Positions 16,525-25,660 of a stretch of 64,000 bases of DNA are shown one piece after another. The stretch spans positions 124,001-188,000 of the forward strand of contig JADLDO010000032.1 of the NCBI GenBank assembly GCA_020846635.1, given 5' to 3'. This DNA is from Caldilineaceae bacterium (lineage in GTDB: Bacteria; Chloroflexota; Anaerolineae; Caldilineales; Caldilineaceae). Positions within the stretch are counted from its first letter, which is position 1. The number at the start of each line of letters is the position of its first letter. The notes under the pieces are model-generated. The model saw only the letters and a program-made list of their open reading frames with translations, did not search any database and had not been told where the DNA came from. A program made the translations under genes and the position numbers.

Positions 16525-17370
16525 CTACGCCCTCCGCAACCGGGGGTTGGCGATCTCGTCCAGACCGGCAGAGACCAAAAATAGGCCGATAAAGAGCAGG
16601 ATGATGATTGCCACGGGGGGAGCCCACCACCACCACATGCCGCGCAAGAGCGCGCCATAGTAGATTGACCAGAAGATGGTCATGCCCAGCGTCGGCTCGG
16701 TTTGGGGGCCAAGCCCGAGCGCCTCCAACCCAATCGCTGCCAGGACAGCGGCAGAGACAGCACCGACAAAGCTGGCTGCCAGATAGGGCAGCAGGTTGGG
16801 CAGCAGTTCTTTGAAGATGATTTCAAAGTGATTAAAGCCGGAGAGCCTCGCCACCTCGACAAAAGCGCGCTCGCGCAGCGTCAACACCTGTGAACGAATG
16901 GTGCGTGTCGGATACATCCAGGCGAGCGAGGCGATGATCAGCGCCATCGTCTCCGGGTTGAGAAGCGTGGTGATGACGGACGCGACCACCACCAAGACCG
17001 CCAGGGCCGGCACAGTCAAACCGACATCGGCTATGCCGCGGATGATGGCGTCCACCGCGCCGCCGAAGTAGCCCGCCAGAAAGCCCAGGATCGTGCCAAT
17101 CAACAGACCCACGGTTCCGGCAATCAGACCGATCTCCAGCGTCTTGGGAATACCGGCAATCAGGACAGCCAGCAGTTGACGTCCGGCGGTATCCGTTCCC
17201 AGTGGATATTCTGTCGATGGCGCTAAATCGGGCATGGCCGAGAGGGGATTGGCCTTGCTGAGATCGACCGTGAAATAGCCGATGAGCCAGAGCAGCAGCA
17301 TGCCACCCAGCAGAACGAGGCCCATTGCCAACTCACGATTCCGTCCAAGATACGCAAAGAAGCTTCGCAC
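16525..17370 (-). CDS. Oligopeptide/oligosaccharide ABC permease, DppC/OppC type
   Basis: A 281-residue permease with a first helix at about 14-34, then the periplasmic motif EYPLGTDTAGRQ that marks DppC/OppC proteins. Further helices follow, with the EAA-type loop in ARLSGFNHFEIIFKELLPNLLP. The start codon is GTG (17370) with AAGGA upstream. It forms the translocation channel with the DppB-type subunit encoded before it and precedes the two ATPase genes with a two-base gap. Confidence 0.92.
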   Translation of the reverse strand: MRSFFAYLGRNRELAMGLVLLGGMLLLWLIGYFTVDLSKANPLSAMPDLAPSTEYPLGTDTAGRQLLAVLIAGIPKTLEIGLIAGTVGLLIGTILGFLAGYFGGAVDAIIRGIADVGLTVPALAVLVVVASVITTLLNPETMALIIASLAWMYPTRTIRSQVLTLRERAFVEVARLSGFNHFEIIFKELLPNLLPYLAASFVGAVSAAVLAAIGLEALGLGPQTEPTLGMTIFWSIYYGALLRGMWWWWAPPVAIIILLFIGLFLVSAGLDEIANPRLRRA

Positions 17371-17430
17371 GTTTGACTTTCCTTCACATCGTTGAACAAA
17401 TTAACCGATAGGTCTGTCCATTACCCTGGC

Positions 17431-18438
17431 TTATGATTTTTGATAGCGAATACGCGGGTCGAGGAGGGGATAGATGAGGTCTAGAATGAAGGTTGCGACC
17501 ACAATGGTGACGATGATGAAGAAGACAATGCCGTAGATGGCGAAATAGTCGAAGCCTGTGATCGACCTGTACAAAACGGAGCCTATCCCCGGATAGCGAA
17601 AAATGATCTCGACCAGCAGCGATCCCGACAAGATCGTTCCCAACGAGAGGGCCAATGCGGTGGTTTGCGGCAAGAGCGCGTTACGCATGGCGTACCAGAG
17701 AAAGATGCGTCTGTCCGGCAGCCCTTTCGCCTCTGCCAGCGTCACGTAGTCCTCACCCTCTACCGTCACCATCATGCCGCGCATTGAGAGTGACCAAAAG
17801 CCCATCGACGCAAACACAATCGAGAGCGCAGGCAGTGTCGAATGGTGGATCAGGTCGAGAATGTGATCCAGGTCCCAACCCGCGGTGACCCCAAACTCCG
17901 ACGCACCGCCCAGCGGGAAGAGACGCAGCTTGAAGGCAAAGACGTAGATCAGGATGAGGCCAAGCAGGTAAAAGGGAACGGCAGAAAAGGTGAAGAGCGG
18001 CGGCAGCAGATATTGCAGCCAGCGCGGCGAACCAGGCCAGGCCAACAATCCACCCAAGACCGTCCCCAGTGTAAAGGCAATCACGGTCGTGACTGTCAGC
18101 AGGGCAACCGTCCAGGGCATCGCTTGTTCGATCAATTCACTGACCCGTGTGGGGTATTTGGCGAGTGAATAGCCCAGATCGAGGCGCAGCATGTCGCCCA
18201 TATAGCGCACATACTGCTTCCAGAGGGGCTGATCCAAACCAAATTTCTTTTCGTAGCTCTCCGCCATCGATTCGAGGCTTGCCGCGTTCATCCCGCCCAT
18301 GGCGACCATCATGCTCAACCGTTCGCGGATGGGATCACGGTCTGGGGCCAGTTTGGGCAGAAAGAAGATGAGCGTCACACCGGCCCAAATCACGACGAGC
18401 GAAAAGAGAAAACGCCCAATGAGATAGCGCACATTCAT
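17431..18438 (-). CDS. Oligopeptide/oligosaccharide ABC permease, DppB/OppB type
   Basis: First gene of the leftward transporter operon, 335 aa. It opens with the typical DppB N-terminus (YLIGRFLFSLVVIWAGVTLIFFL), has GLDQPLWKQYVRYMGDMLRLDLGYS before the second helix, and carries the inner-loop segment EAKGLPDRRIFLWYAMRNALLP. The ATG at 18438 has GAGG six bases upstream. The divergent neighbour is the matching family-5 binding protein, so one 248-base promoter region serves both halves of the transporter. Confidence 0.93.
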   Translation of the reverse strand: MNVRYLIGRFLFSLVVIWAGVTLIFFLPKLAPDRDPIRERLSMMVAMGGMNAASLESMAESYEKKFGLDQPLWKQYVRYMGDMLRLDLGYSLAKYPTRVSELIEQAMPWTVALLTVTTVIAFTLGTVLGGLLAWPGSPRWLQYLLPPLFTFSAVPFYLLGLILIYVFAFKLRLFPLGGASEFGVTAGWDLDHILDLIHHSTLPALSIVFASMGFWSLSMRGMMVTVEGEDYVTLAEAKGLPDRRIFLWYAMRNALLPQTTALALSLGTILSGSLLVEIIFRYPGIGSVLYRSITGFDYFAIYGIVFFIIVTIVVATFILDLIYPLLDPRIRYQKS

Positions 18439-18592
18439 AGTGGCCTCAATCTATGCTGGTCGAAATCTTTAGAAGACGGGACAAGGTGGTGAGTGATCAA
18501 TCTACCATAAGGCCTAAGCAGTGTCAAAGGCACTTTGAAAGAATGGAATCTACGTGTGACAATAGCTGGGAAATCGCATCGAAAATTGTGAA

Positions 18593-18621
18593 TTGCGCGG
18601 CGGTTTGCGTGGCGATATACT
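18593..18621 (+). promoter_or_regulatory. Candidate promoter of the family-5 binding protein
   Basis: TTGCGC, a 17-base spacer and TATACT (18616-18621, five of six consensus bases) lie about 66 bases before the start at 18687 in the divergent gap. The -35 match is only partial. Confidence 0.4.
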
Positions 18622-18686
18622 ATAAGCTGCTTCCAATAATGCCCCACAGCAAAACAACCGTATAGAACAACAGAGGAGGAGGAAAG

Positions 18687-20525
18687 ATGGTAAGCCGCTT
18701 GCTTCGCTATTCGTCCGTCCTGGTGGTGCTGATACTGCTGCTGACCAGTTGTTCAACTTCTGGAGTGCCTCCGGCTGCGCCCGCCGGTGGTGATGCAGCG
18801 GCGGCACCTGCGGCTGCTCAACCCGCCGCGCCTGCCGCTGCGGCTCCTGCCGGGTTGGCAGATATTCCGCGCAACCGCACCCTGATTATGGCTGGCTTAG
18901 GTGGTGAACACTTTGGTGGCTTCACCGATGTCGAGATGTTCAATAATTACGTTCCCGCCATCTCGCGCAGCGGCATTAACCAGGCATGTACCGAAGGGCT
19001 GTTCTACTACAACATGCTTGGCGACGATTTCATCCCCTGGCTGGCAGAAAGCTATGAGTACAATGACGACTTCACCGAGGCTATCGTGCATCTGCGCGAG
19101 GGCGCAAAGTGGAGCGACGGCGTACCCTTCACAGCCAATGACGTTGTCTTTACGACCAATATGCTCCTGGAGAATCCGGAACTGACGGGCGCGGGTCAGA
19201 TCATCGACGCGGTGGCAAGTGTTGAAGCGGTTGATGACCTGACCGTTAAGTTCACCCTCAACGGTACGACCCCTCGTTTTGTCTTTGATGTCCTTACCTA
19301 TCATGCTGACCTGGGTGTGCGGCTGGTTGCACCGGCGCATGTCTTTCAGGACGTAGAGGATGTCTCAACCTTTAATAACTACGACCCGGAAAAAGGCTGG
19401 CCGCTCTGCACCGGGCCGTATAAGCTGGTGGCGACCGACGTGCAGCAGAAAATTTGGGATTTGCGCGAGGACTGGTGGGCCGCCGAGACCGGCTTCCAGC
19501 CATTGCCCCGCGTCCAGCGGCTCATCTTCCTGCCCGGCATGGATGAGAATACGATGGTGCAGATGATCATCAACAACGAGATCGATCTGGCCTTCTCCTT
19601 TGCCGCGCCCAATATGGAACTGGCCCAGGCGCAGAATCCCAAGATCACGACCTTCAGTGATAAGCCGCCCTATGGCTTCCTCGACTGGTGGCCGATGGGG
19701 TTGGGCTTCAATGACACCGTCGCGCCCTTTGACGACCCGGAGATTCGTTGGGCGATTAGCTATTCAATCGACCGCGATGAGATCATCAATTTCGCCTTCA
19801 AGGGCACAACGACTGCGACCCGGCTGCCCTATCCGGGCTTTCCAGGTATCCAGCCCTTCATTGATTCGGTTGACGATCTTCTGCAAGAATATAACACCAC
19901 CGAATTCAACCTGGCGAAGGTCGATGAAATTATGACCGGCAAGGGCTATGAGAAGGATGGTGAAGGCTTCTGGGTCAAGGATGGCGAGCGCATCACCTTC
20001 CAGATCATCACCTTCCCACAGCATCCCTCTGCCACACCGCAGGTGCCGATTGTGACCGAGCAGTTGCGCCGGGCGGGCTTTGATGCGACCTTCCTCTTGC
20101 CCGCCGATTTCGCCACACGCATCCAAACCGGTCAGGCAGTCGCCTTCCTGTGGGGACATGGCGGCAGCATGAACGACCCCTATGCAACGATGGACCTCTA
20201 TCACATTCGCCACGTCAAGCCGACGGGCGAGTCCATCCCGTTCACCAACCTCTATCGCTGGTCCAACCAGGAGTTCAGCGACATCGTTGACCAGATGCGC
20301 CCACTGGAGGCAGATGATCCCAAACTGAAGGAGCTTTTCCATGATGCGATGGAGATCTGGCTGCCCAATCTGCCCGACATTACCCTGACGGAGACGGTGA
20401 TTTTGCTGCCCAGAAACGAGACCTACTGGACCAACTGGCCCACGGCTGAGAACCCCTATATCCATGAAGGTTTCTGGCACCAGACCAGTATGATCCTGTG
20501 GCCCGCCCTTGAACCGGTGCAGTAG
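18687..20525 (+). CDS. Solute-binding lipoprotein family 5 (Opp/Dpp type)
   Basis: A 612-residue receptor for the divergent Opp-type transporter. The start has a strong GGAGGAGG site. The signal peptide ends in LLLTSC with lipid Cys22, followed by an Ala/Pro-rich linker to about residue 55. The mature protein has the family-5 pattern: ACTEGLFYYN, WKPS-like WSDGVPFTANDVVFT, and WAISYSIDRDEII in lobe II. Such proteins bind peptides, but in Chloroflexota and Thermotogota also cello- or xylo-oligosaccharides, so the ligand is open. A 19-bp perfect hairpin follows the stop. Confidence 0.93.
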   Translation: MVSRLLRYSSVLVVLILLLTSCSTSGVPPAAPAGGDAAAAPAAAQPAAPAAAAPAGLADIPRNRTLIMAGLGGEHFGGFTDVEMFNNYVPAISRSGINQACTEGLFYYNMLGDDFIPWLAESYEYNDDFTEAIVHLREGAKWSDGVPFTANDVVFTTNMLLENPELTGAGQIIDAVASVEAVDDLTVKFTLNGTTPRFVFDVLTYHADLGVRLVAPAHVFQDVEDVSTFNNYDPEKGWPLCTGPYKLVATDVQQKIWDLREDWWAAETGFQPLPRVQRLIFLPGMDENTMVQMIINNEIDLAFSFAAPNMELAQAQNPKITTFSDKPPYGFLDWWPMGLGFNDTVAPFDDPEIRWAISYSIDRDEIINFAFKGTTTATRLPYPGFPGIQPFIDSVDDLLQEYNTTEFNLAKVDEIMTGKGYEKDGEGFWVKDGERITFQIITFPQHPSATPQVPIVTEQLRRAGFDATFLLPADFATRIQTGQAVAFLWGHGGSMNDPYATMDLYHIRHVKPTGESIPFTNLYRWSNQEFSDIVDQMRPLEADDPKLKELFHDAMEIWLPNLPDITLTETVILLPRNETYWTNWPTAENPYIHEGFWHQTSMILWPALEPVQ

Positions 20526-20578
20526 GGCCTTGATATGTGATGACCCTACCTCTGGAGCAGTAACATGAGTTAGCCAGG

Positions 20579-20618
20579 ATGCGAGAAGGGAGAGTGCAGG
20601 CACTCTCCCTTCTCGCAT
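20579..20618 (+). terminator. Strong hairpin after the family-5 binding protein
   Basis: Perfect 19-bp arms (20579-20597 and 20600-20618) with a two-base centre lie 53 bases after the stop at 20525. There is no U tract, so this could be a transcript-stabilising stem as well as a terminator before the next gene at 20707. Confidence 0.65.
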
Positions 20619-20706
20619 GCCTCTCAAATTGCGGGTTTCCTGCTCAACCTGCTCACCCCAGAATGGTACTATTTCACCTCTGGGAATCGCCACAAGGATT
20701 GCGAAT

Positions 20707-22107
20707 ATGTATCTGTATTTTTGTTTCGATGTGGAGGACATTGTTCATCCCGATTCGGATGATATTGCGTTGGACATCGCCGCACGATTGGCGGACGTTG
20801 GCGTGGTTGCGTCCATGTATGTCGTCGGTGAGAAGGCGCGCTTGTGGGAGCGCCGCGGTCGTGGTGACGTGATCGCGGCTGTGGGCCAGCATGACGTTGG
20901 CTTGCACACAGACCACCACTCGATCCACCCGACGGTCTCCGAGTATCTAGCCGACAAAGAGTGGCAAGATGGCGTGGTCGAGGCGATACGACAGGAGGAA
21001 CCAGGGGTGCGCGCACTGGCGCGGATTTTTGGCCGTTATCCCTCCACCTGGGCAACGAGCGGTGGAAGCTGGGGGCCACAGATACCGGCGGCTTCGCGCC
21101 TGATGGGCTTGCCCTCGCAAGTCTATACGCATGTGCGCGCGGGGGAAAGCGGCGCTTGCTGGTTTGCTGGACAGCTCTCCTATCCCGACGTTGCGGCAAT
21201 TCCGGGTGGGGAAGATGCTTATAGCGACGACAGTACGTTTGAGGCTGCTTTACCCAAACTACTGGAGCAAGTACAACAAGCCCAACGCGATGGTCGTACC
21301 TGCCTGGGGATCTTTGGCGCGCACCCCACGCGCCTGCGCTACAAAGTCTTTTGGGACACACTCAATTTTAATCGTGGGCAGAACACGCCGCCGGACAAAT
21401 ATAAATTTGCCCCGCGGCGAACCGATGCGGAGTACCAGACCTGCTTGCGTAATCTAGAGCGCATGATCCTGGCTCTGCGCGACCTGCCGGGGGTGGAAGC
21501 CGTTTCGACAAGCCAGGTCAACCGCCAGTTTGCGGGAGAGAATTCCCCTGTCGCCTGGGATGACATGCACCAACTCGCGCAGACGATTGTTGACAGCGAT
21601 TCGATTGGTGTGGAAAACCCGCTGGCTTCCCCGGCACAATCTCTGGATCTGCTGGCCCGCGCGGTGCTGCGTTTGGCAGTTGGCGCTGCGCCCGCCTACC
21701 TGCCCCTGCGTACGGTGTTGGGGCCAGAGGAGGAGCCGCCAATGCTGGAGAGAGCGGTAGCTGTCGAGTTTGAGGCAGGTGTCGCTCTTTGCGGAGCCGT
21801 GGCACAGCATGTGGCACAGACGGGCCATCTCCCCACCTGCTTGCTCGCTGGTGATGTGCCGGTCGGCCCCGGCCCGCTGCTGCGGGGGATCGCCACTGCA
21901 TTGCTTGCGCTGGCGCGCGGCGAGAAGCCCAATCGAGTGACCTTTGCGCCCGGCGCGGAAGAACCTGCCGCTGCCGCTCACCTGGTAGAGGAGGGAATCT
22001 ACCGGATGCTGCCGGGATGGTCTCCCCATTCGCCGGATTTGAGGCTCGACAGATTGGCCTTGCACACGCGGCTCCAATGTTGGAGCCTGAAGCCCGCTAT
22101 TAAATGA
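20707..22107 (+). CDS. Polysaccharide-deacetylase-like (NodB-fold) protein
   Basis: Start placed at ATG 20707 (466 aa), where AAGGA lies eight bases upstream and the first strand of the fold begins at once. FCFDVED (5-11) occupies the place of the NodB TFDDG motif, and GLHTDHHSIH (65-74) supplies the metal-binding histidine pair, with the pattern altered from the classical HxxxH. The C-terminal 200 residues are a separate mixed domain I cannot name, resembling a substrate-handling helical domain. No signal peptide, so an intracellular amidohydrolase acting on a sugar or a ring-opening hydrolase is possible. It precedes the dioxygenase and importer locus. Confidence 0.68.
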   Translation: MYLYFCFDVEDIVHPDSDDIALDIAARLADVGVVASMYVVGEKARLWERRGRGDVIAAVGQHDVGLHTDHHSIHPTVSEYLADKEWQDGVVEAIRQEEPGVRALARIFGRYPSTWATSGGSWGPQIPAASRLMGLPSQVYTHVRAGESGACWFAGQLSYPDVAAIPGGEDAYSDDSTFEAALPKLLEQVQQAQRDGRTCLGIFGAHPTRLRYKVFWDTLNFNRGQNTPPDKYKFAPRRTDAEYQTCLRNLERMILALRDLPGVEAVSTSQVNRQFAGENSPVAWDDMHQLAQTIVDSDSIGVENPLASPAQSLDLLARAVLRLAVGAAPAYLPLRTVLGPEEEPPMLERAVAVEFEAGVALCGAVAQHVAQTGHLPTCLLAGDVPVGPGPLLRGIATALLALARGEKPNRVTFAPGAEEPAAAAHLVEEGIYRMLPGWSPHSPDLRLDRLALHTRLQCWSLKPAIK

Positions 22108-22139
22108 TCTAGTCGCCGCGGCACAACCTGTCAGAACAT

Positions 22140-22181
22140 CCTCCCGCGCCCAAAGGGTCTCCCATCGAGGCTTCCGGGAGG
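22140..22181. repeat. Hairpin repeat sharing a 16-base block with 7960-7975
   Basis: CCTCCCG (22140-22146) pairs with CGGGAGG (22175-22181). The 16 bases at 22140-22155 are identical to 7960-7975, linking this element to the dispersed hairpin family. Confidence 0.55.
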
Positions 22182-22224
22182 GTTTAAGGCCGAAATGTAT
22201 TAACTACAGTTTCAAAAGTCGTAA

Positions 22225-22253
22225 CGTCATTCCGAGCGCAGCGAGGAATGACG
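22225..22253. repeat. CGTCATTCC/GGAATGACG hairpin repeat
   Basis: Nine-bp perfect arms flank GAGCGCAGCGA. The text TCATTCCGAGCG...GAGGAATGA is a widespread intergenic repeat motif in many bacterial genomes, of unknown function. Confidence 0.7.
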
Positions 22254-22358
22254 CCATTACGCCAGAATGACACAATAGAATACATAGTCGCCTGATATCA
22301 TCGAGATGAATGCGATTTATTGTGTGTGTCTTCTTGGGATTGCACAAGAAATAGATGA

Positions 22359-22387
22359 TTGACAGCCGGTAAAGTTGTGTATTTAAT
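22359..22387 (+). promoter_or_regulatory. Sigma-70-type promoter upstream of the dioxygenase locus
   Basis: Perfect TTGACA (22359-22364), exactly 17 bases, then TTTAAT (22382-22387, five of six). Transcription would start near 22394, leaving a leader of about 200 bases before ATG 22594. It is the best consensus promoter I see in the window. Confidence 0.62.
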
Positions 22388-22593
22388 GGGGGCGTAAATT
22401 ACATTGCGCGTTGCCTCCTCACTTTGCTGCCCACAATTTGTTCAAGCCGAATCAATTGACTGTCTCCGCTCTGTTCTGTTGTCTGCTTCATCAAGTAACT
22501 AGTTCGTCAAGTATCCATCATGATCCGGATCGCACCCCACCGGATGTGACATCGAAGACAAATTTCAAATTTCCACTTAATAAGGGATTGATC

Positions 22594-23364
22594 ATGCCGA
22601 TGCAACTGTCATCTGAGCAACTGGAAGCCTATGACCGCGACGGGTATGTGGTCATTGAGGATTTGCTCTCGACCAGCGAGGTGGATGCTTTGCGGGAGCG
22701 AATCCGCGACTATACCCACGGGGGCCGTTCCTGGGAGCGTATCAAGGTGCAGATCGAGCCGCGCATCCAGCGCGGTGAATTGAAGGTCGATCACCCCGGC
22801 GACGGCATCCGCAAAATTGATGGCCTCGTTCAAGGCGATGACCTCTTTAACAAGCTGGGAATGCACGAAAATATCGTCGGCATTGTCGAGCAGATTGTGG
22901 GGCCGGACATCAAGATGTTCCGCAACAGCCTGCTGCTCAAACCGCCGGAGGTTGGCTCGATCAAGGGCATGCACCAGGACTCGCCCTATTGGCCGATTGA
23001 ACCGATGACACTTTGCTCCTGTTGGTTCACGCTGGATGACGCGACGGTGGAAAATGGGACAATGGCAGTTATCCCAGGCGCGCATAAGCAGGGGCCTTTA
23101 CCCCATGTATCCGTCACCGACGACTACGTAATTGACGAGCGTTACTATGATATGGCTGATACGGTTGTGACACCGATCCGCGCGGGCGGGGGTCTCTTTT
23201 TTCATTCGCTGCTGCCCCACTATACAGGCCCCAATCAGTCTAAGAAATGGCGGCGCGCCATTGCCCTTTCCTATATGTCGGCCCAATCCAACTACACAGG
23301 TGAAGGCGAAAGCCCGGAGTATGTGCATGTCAAGGGCAAAACCTACCCCGGACGCGTGCGCTAG
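22594..23364 (+). CDS. Phytanoyl-CoA dioxygenase family protein (Fe(II)/2-oxoglutarate)
   Basis: Start at ATG 22594 (256 aa) with AAGGGAT seven bases before. The protein opens with the family-typical LSSEQLEAYDRDGYVVIEDLLS. The iron ligands are His127 and Asp129 (GMHQDSPYW) and probably His209 (LLPHYTGPN), with Arg220/221 as the 2-oxoglutarate carboxylate anchor. Proteins of this family hydroxylate small molecules such as acyl-CoAs, ectoine, phosphonates or modified amino compounds, so the substrate is unknown. A second, distinct family member follows 56 bases downstream and then a sugar-type importer, implying a catabolic role on an imported compound. Confidence 0.87.
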   Translation: MPMQLSSEQLEAYDRDGYVVIEDLLSTSEVDALRERIRDYTHGGRSWERIKVQIEPRIQRGELKVDHPGDGIRKIDGLVQGDDLFNKLGMHENIVGIVEQIVGPDIKMFRNSLLLKPPEVGSIKGMHQDSPYWPIEPMTLCSCWFTLDDATVENGTMAVIPGAHKQGPLPHVSVTDDYVIDERYYDMADTVVTPIRAGGGLFFHSLLPHYTGPNQSKKWRRAIALSYMSAQSNYTGEGESPEYVHVKGKTYPGRVR

Positions 23365-23420
23365 CAAACAAGCAACAAGGCAAGCAACGAGATAAGCATG
23401 AGCGCAAGGAGAATGACCTG

Positions 23421-24143
23421 ATGAGCGACTCAGCGCAAGGCACCACAGATGCCGTGACCGAGAGCCAAGTGGCGCAATACGAGCGCGATGGCTTTATTGT
23501 CGTGCCGAATTTATTCAGCGAGCAGGAGGCCGCGCAATGGAAGGAAGCCCTTAAGGCGCGCGTGGCAGAGTTGAATAAGCTGGAGGAACCGTCCGGCGTC
23601 TGCGTGATGATGCCGGAGATGATGGACCCCTATACAAGCGCCAAAGTCCAAGACGCCAAAATTGTAGGCATCCTTGAGCAATTGATCGGCCCAAACGTTG
23701 AATTCCTGAGCGTTAAAGCCGTTTTCAAGAATGCCAAAACCAGCTTCAATTCACCCTGGCATCACGATTGGGCCTACTGGCTGGGGAGCAACAAGATTTC
23801 GATTTGGATTGCGCTGGATGATGCCGACCCCGACAACGGCTGTATGCGTATGGCTCCGGGCAGCCACAAGCAGGTTGCCGATATGCAGAAGGTGGAGGAT
23901 CGCACAGGCTTTGGCAACCGTATCAGCGAAGATGCGCTGCAAGGGCAAACGATTGAGACGCTGCCGGTGCGCCGCGGGGATGCCATTTTCTTCCATGACC
24001 TCACCTTGCACGCCTCCTGCCCAAACACCAGTGGACGAGATCGCTGGTGTGCGATTGCCACCTATCGTGACGCGAGCCAAAAGGATAGTTCAACTGTCTG
24101 GCGCAGTTCGATTGTCCTCAGCGGCGAGAGTGTGAATTCGTAA
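23421..24143 (+). CDS. Second phytanoyl-CoA dioxygenase family protein
   Basis: A 240-residue paralogue, clearly divergent from its neighbour. N-terminal QVAQYERDGFIVVPNLFSEQE is the usual family opening. The metal triad is visible as His114 and Asp116 (SPWHHDWAYW) with His197 (DLTLHASCPN), and Arg208 is a likely 2-oxoglutarate anchor. MRMAPGSHKQ is the conserved loop between the strands. The ATG at 23421 has AAGGAG at 23406-23411. Two different dioxygenases in tandem suggest two successive oxidations or two related substrates handled by the same locus. Confidence 0.87.
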   Translation: MSDSAQGTTDAVTESQVAQYERDGFIVVPNLFSEQEAAQWKEALKARVAELNKLEEPSGVCVMMPEMMDPYTSAKVQDAKIVGILEQLIGPNVEFLSVKAVFKNAKTSFNSPWHHDWAYWLGSNKISIWIALDDADPDNGCMRMAPGSHKQVADMQKVEDRTGFGNRISEDALQGQTIETLPVRRGDAIFFHDLTLHASCPNTSGRDRWCAIATYRDASQKDSSTVWRSSIVLSGESVNS

Positions 24144-24228
24144 CAAGGTTGCTAAACACCCAAGTTCCTACCCCAGGCTGGAAAGTTGTAAAACCTATCG
24201 TTTGACGCGACCCACTAAGGAGATCCAA

Positions 24229-25593
24229 ATGAACGAGCAGAATGCATTGAATCGTCGCCAGTTTCTGAAAATGGCCGGGTTGGCAGCAGGCGCAATGACC
24301 TTTGCTGCGTGTACCGCGCCGGTTGCCCCCTCTGCGCCCGCCGAATCTGGGGCCGGGGCAGGTGCCGCTGCCGAAGGCGTGACCTTACGCTATCGCACAT
24401 GGCATGCACCCGCCGCATCCGAGGGTGATGCAGCCTGGTATGAATGGTTAACGGAAAACTATACGGCTGCCACGATAGAGTATGAGAACGTGCCGTTTGG
24501 GGCAGAATACATCCAGAAGGTGCTGGCAGATTCCGCAGCCGGTACGCCACCCGATCTGCTCCATTCCTCGATTATTTGGGCCAGAGAATTCTATGATCGA
24601 GGGGTGCTGCTCGACTTGGATGACTATATCAACAATGTGCCTGCTCTGGCCCCCGATCAATTCTATGGGGAGGCGACGAATGCCTATCGCTCCAAGGATG
24701 GCAAATATTATGGTGTGCCCTGGGAAGGGCCAGATGCCGAAATCTTAGCCGTTAACAGCACACTGCTTGAGGCGGCAGGCTATGATCCCAAAGGCGCGGA
24801 CATTCAGACGTGGGATGACTTGATCGAAGCGGCACTGGCGATGACCATACGCGATGGTGATGAGGTGACGCAGGCCGGCTATTTAGTCCCCAATTTCCGC
24901 GAGATTCAGTATTTCAATTCATTACTGGTCAGCAACGGCGGTGCCATGCATGATGAGGCCATTTCTCAGGCCACCTTTAATAACGATCAAGGTTTGCAAG
25001 TCTTGCAGTTGCAGTCGGATCTCATGAACGAGCACAAAGTCTCGTTTCCGATTTCTCCAGATCGTCAGGATGACCAATTGTTTGTACAGGGCAAGGCGGC
25101 AATCGTCCATTCCGGCACATGGGCAACTGCGCAATATCAGGATCAAAAGGCCGAAGAGTTTCAATACTGGTTCATCATCATCCCGCAAGGGCCCAATGGC
25201 AGCGGTCGTGCAGGCACAACCTGGTCTAATATGTTTGTCTTGCCCAAGGGAACGCCAAGTCCCGACGCAGCATGGGATCTGTTGCAGTACTGCACGACAC
25301 CTCCTGTCGTCATCACACGCTTTGAGATCTCGACGCGCACCACGCCGCACAAGGAGATTTTTGAGAGCGATAAATGGACCGAAGTGCTGCAAAGCGTGCC
25401 ACAAAAAGAGGTGATCATCCCCGCAGCGGAAGCAGGCGGCGTCTATCCATTCTTCCCCTTCTTTACCGAAGCCAATGATGCCATCGGCATCGAACTGGAA
25501 CAGGTGATTAACGGCGGCAAGGAAGCTCAGGAAGCGTTGAACGAAGCTGAACGCAAAGTCAACGAGGTCATTGCGCGGCGTGCAAGCGCATAA
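24229..25593 (+). CDS. Extracellular sugar-binding lipoprotein (family 1), Tat signal
   Basis: Start at ATG 24229 (454 aa) with TAAGGAG six bases upstream. The N-terminus NRRQFLKMAGLAAGAM has twin arginines at 9-10 and a lipobox FAAC with Cys28, a textbook Tat lipoprotein signal, followed by an Ala/Pro/Gly linker. The mature part shows LADSAAGTPPDLLHSS and NMFVLPKGTPSPDAAWDLLQYC, the SBP_bac_1 patterns of CUT1 importers. Two permeases follow after a hairpin, and no ATPase is present. The dioxygenases upstream and the hydrolase and oxidoreductase downstream point to an oxidisable, perhaps esterified, sugar-like ligand. Confidence 0.9.
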   Translation: MNEQNALNRRQFLKMAGLAAGAMTFAACTAPVAPSAPAESGAGAGAAAEGVTLRYRTWHAPAASEGDAAWYEWLTENYTAATIEYENVPFGAEYIQKVLADSAAGTPPDLLHSSIIWAREFYDRGVLLDLDDYINNVPALAPDQFYGEATNAYRSKDGKYYGVPWEGPDAEILAVNSTLLEAAGYDPKGADIQTWDDLIEAALAMTIRDGDEVTQAGYLVPNFREIQYFNSLLVSNGGAMHDEAISQATFNNDQGLQVLQLQSDLMNEHKVSFPISPDRQDDQLFVQGKAAIVHSGTWATAQYQDQKAEEFQYWFIIIPQGPNGSGRAGTTWSNMFVLPKGTPSPDAAWDLLQYCTTPPVVITRFEISTRTTPHKEIFESDKWTEVLQSVPQKEVIIPAAEAGGVYPFFPFFTEANDAIGIELEQVINGGKEAQEALNEAERKVNEVIARRASA

Positions 25594-25609
25594 TCTGTAG
25601 CCGTTGCCG

Positions 25610-25649
25610 TGGGCAGGCTCTCTCTCCCCAGGCAAAGGGAGCCTGCCCA
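25610..25649 (+). terminator. Hairpin between binding protein and permease genes
   Basis: TGGGCAGGCTC (25610-25620) pairs perfectly with GAGCCTGCCCA (25639-25649). It sits 17 bases after the binding-protein stop and directly before the ribosome-binding site of the permease, as in other importer operons of this window, probably limiting read-through and stabilising the upstream mRNA. Confidence 0.6.
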
Positions 25650-25660
25650 TTGGAGAGGGG

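Larger units (their letters stand above)
22108..22593. other. 486-base intergenic region with repeats and a promoter
   Basis: Holds two hairpin repeats (22140-22181, 22225-22253) and a very good promoter-like pair at 22359-22387. The dioxygenase frame stays open back to 22411, but only ATG 22594 has a ribosome-binding site and begins the conserved fold, so 22388-22593 looks like a roughly 200-base leader. Confidence 0.6.

Noticed and set aside
22411..22593. In-frame extension of the first dioxygenase to 22411
   Set aside because: Low-complexity, Ser/His-rich text without a ribosome-binding site. The conserved family start and AAGGGAT site are at 22594.
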